Positions 63,046-64,000 of a stretch of DNA of 64,000 bases are shown one piece after another (position 1 is the first letter of the stretch; each line of letters opens with the position of its first letter). The notes below the pieces were generated by a model. The model made no database searches. It worked only from the letters and a program-made list of their open reading frames with translations, and was not told the DNA's origin. The DNA lies in the NCBI RefSeq assembly GCF_003369445.1, contig NZ_QRCU01000037.1:1-64000 (forward strand), in the 5' to 3' direction. The DNA is from Arthrobacter silvisoli (GTDB lineage Bacteria; Actinomycetota; Actinomycetes; Actinomycetales; Micrococcaceae). Position numbers and translations under genes: made by a program.

Positions 63046-64000
63046 TTGCCAGGCCTGAACCTCACCCGCGCCGAAGCCGCGGAACGCGCGGAACTGCTCG
63101 CCGTCGAGTCCTACGACGTCGTCCTCGACCTGACGAGGGGCGGGACGGTCTTCGGGTCGACGACGGTGGTCAAGTTCACCGCCACGGCTGGTTCGTCCAC
63201 GTTCATCGACGCCATCACGGACAAGGTGCACAGCGTCACCCTGAACGGCAGGGAACTTGACCCGGCCGAGGTGTCCGACGGCGTCCGGATCCAGCTGCCG
63301 GACCTCGCCGCGGAAAACGAACTCACGGTGGTGGCGGACGCTCCCTACATGAACACGGGCGAGGGGTTGCACCGCTTCGTGGATCCCGTGGACGGCGAGG
63401 TGTACCTCTACACGCAGTTCGAGGTGCCGGATTCGCGCCGGATGTTCGCCGTCTTCGAACAGCCGGACCTGAAGGCAACCTTCACGTTCACCGTCACGGC
63501 CCCCTCGCACTGGGACGTCATCTCCAACTCCCCGACGCCCGAGCCTGCGGAAGCCACGCCGGGAGACAACGGGGAGGCCCGTTCGGTCTGGAGCTTCGCG
63601 CCCACCCCGCGGCTGTCCTCCTATGTCACGGCATTGATCGCCGGCCCGTACCAGTCGGTACGCAGCGAGGTCACCAGTTCCGACGGCCGGGTGGTCCCGC
63701 TGGGCGTCTTCGCCCGGAAGTCCCTGATGCAGTACCTCGACGCGGAGAACATCTTCGAACTGACCCGCCAGGGCTTCGAGTTCTTCGAGGCCCAGTTCGG
63801 CTTCCCCTATCCGTTCGAGAAGTACGACCAGCTGTTCGTTCCGGAATTCAATGCCGGCGCCATGGAGAACGCGGGCGCTGTGACCATCCTGGAAGGTTAC
63901 GTCTTCCGCGGAAAGGTGGCCGAGGCGCAGGTGGAGCGCCGCGCCATCACGGTCCTGCACGAGCTGGCGCATATGTGGTTCGGCGACCTCGTGACCATGC
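63046..64000 (+). CDS. pepN: Aminopeptidase N, 5' part (cut by window end)
   Basis: The first 318 codons of an M1 zinc aminopeptidase. The start is TTG with GGAGG six bases ahead, giving (L/M)PGLNLTRAEAAERAELL. The substrate-recognition GAMEN motif is at residues 271-275 and the zinc-binding HELAH at 305-309, so the catalytic domain is complete up to the zinc helix, while the rest lies beyond the window. The reading frame is open to the last base. This form is the actinobacterial PepN. It is probably cytoplasmic and trims N-terminal residues from peptides made by proteases such as Clp. Confidence 0.93.
   Translation, partial: MPGLNLTRAEAAERAELLAVESYDVVLDLTRGGTVFGSTTVVKFTATAGSSTFIDAITDKVHSVTLNGRELDPAEVSDGVRIQLPDLAAENELTVVADAPYMNTGEGLHRFVDPVDGEVYLYTQFEVPDSRRMFAVFEQPDLKATFTFTVTAPSHWDVISNSPTPEPAEATPGDNGEARSVWSFAPTPRLSSYVTALIAGPYQSVRSEVTSSDGRVVPLGVFARKSLMQYLDAENIFELTRQGFEFFEAQFGFPYPFEKYDQLFVPEFNAGAMENAGAVTILEGYVFRGKVAEAQVERRAITVLHELAHMWFGDLVTM

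Noticed and set aside
1-64000. CRISPR array, insertion sequence, prophage or integron.
   Set aside because: No regularly spaced repeats, transposase, integrase or capsid genes were seen; all long hairpins lie at gene ends.
63046-64000. pepN as a pseudogene because of no stop codon.
   Set aside because: The frame is open to the window end with intact GAMEN and HELAH motifs; it is simply cut by the window.

Overview
The window is a 64-kb piece of a high-GC actinobacterial chromosome. The gene content and order point to the family Micrococcaceae and most resemble Arthrobacter or Pseudarthrobacter: rplU-rpmA-obgE-proB-proA-nadD-rsfS, an RNase E/G gene beside a VKOR gene, ndk-DUF4233-folC-ileS behind an Ile T-box, paired clpP genes with clpX and tig, an imuA'-imuB-dnaE2 cassette, and a mycothiol-family DsbA-like protein. 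Genus assignment is inference from memory of gene order; no search was run. No insertion sequence, prophage, CRISPR array or replication origin was seen, so this is mostly ordinary core genome.

Layout. 1-3.8 kb: metF-metE (minus) behind a structured leader. 3.8-9.0 kb: a MoxR/DUF58/von Willebrand A operon (Bat-like). 9.1-14 kb: a sugar-type ABC importer without its own ATPase, with a ROK regulator. 14-16.3 kb: an APH-fold kinase-like gene, an RlmG/RsmC-like methyltransferase and tRNA-Ala. 16.5-19.3 kb: an A-factor/gamma-butyrolactone-type signalling cassette (NAD-dependent epimerase-like protein, TetR/ArpA-like receptor, AfsA-like synthase). 19.3-25.1 kb: the SOS mutasome imuA'-imuB-dnaE2 behind a LexA-box promoter. 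25.2-27.7 kb: an aminotransferase-2-hydroxyacid dehydrogenase operon, strong hairpins and a second tRNA-Ala(GGC). 27.8-35.5 kb: the ribosomal protein L21/L27, Obg, proline and NAD synthesis operon. 35.8-37.5 kb: a ThiD-TenA fusion under a TPP riboswitch. 37.6-42.3 kb: RNase E/G, VKOR and ndk. 42.4-47.8 kb: DUF4233, folC and ileS under a T-box. 47.9-53.4 kb: EEP family protein, SDR, methyltransferase, DUF488 and an unusual valS. 53.9-61.8 kb: an Fpg/Nei glycosylase, a DsbA-like protein, clpX-clpP-clpP-tig, tRNA-Pro and tRNA-Gly, a second Nei-like glycosylase and rpiB. 61.9-64 kb: a DUF1648 membrane protein and the 5' part of pepN.

The most notable region is 16.5-25.1 kb. A complete-looking AfsA/TetR-receptor/epimerase set, the hallmark of Streptomyces diffusible-signal systems, sits beside the error-prone DNA synthesis cassette. 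The afsA and imuA' promoters diverge from one short intergenic stretch, which carries a GTTCAC-N16-GTGAAC inverted repeat on the afsA side and a LexA box inside a well-spaced sigma-70 promoter on the imuA' side. That promoter appears to make a leaderless mRNA. Other RNA-level control is clear: a TPP riboswitch, an Ile T-box with an ATC specifier, and an unclassified structured leader upstream of metF.
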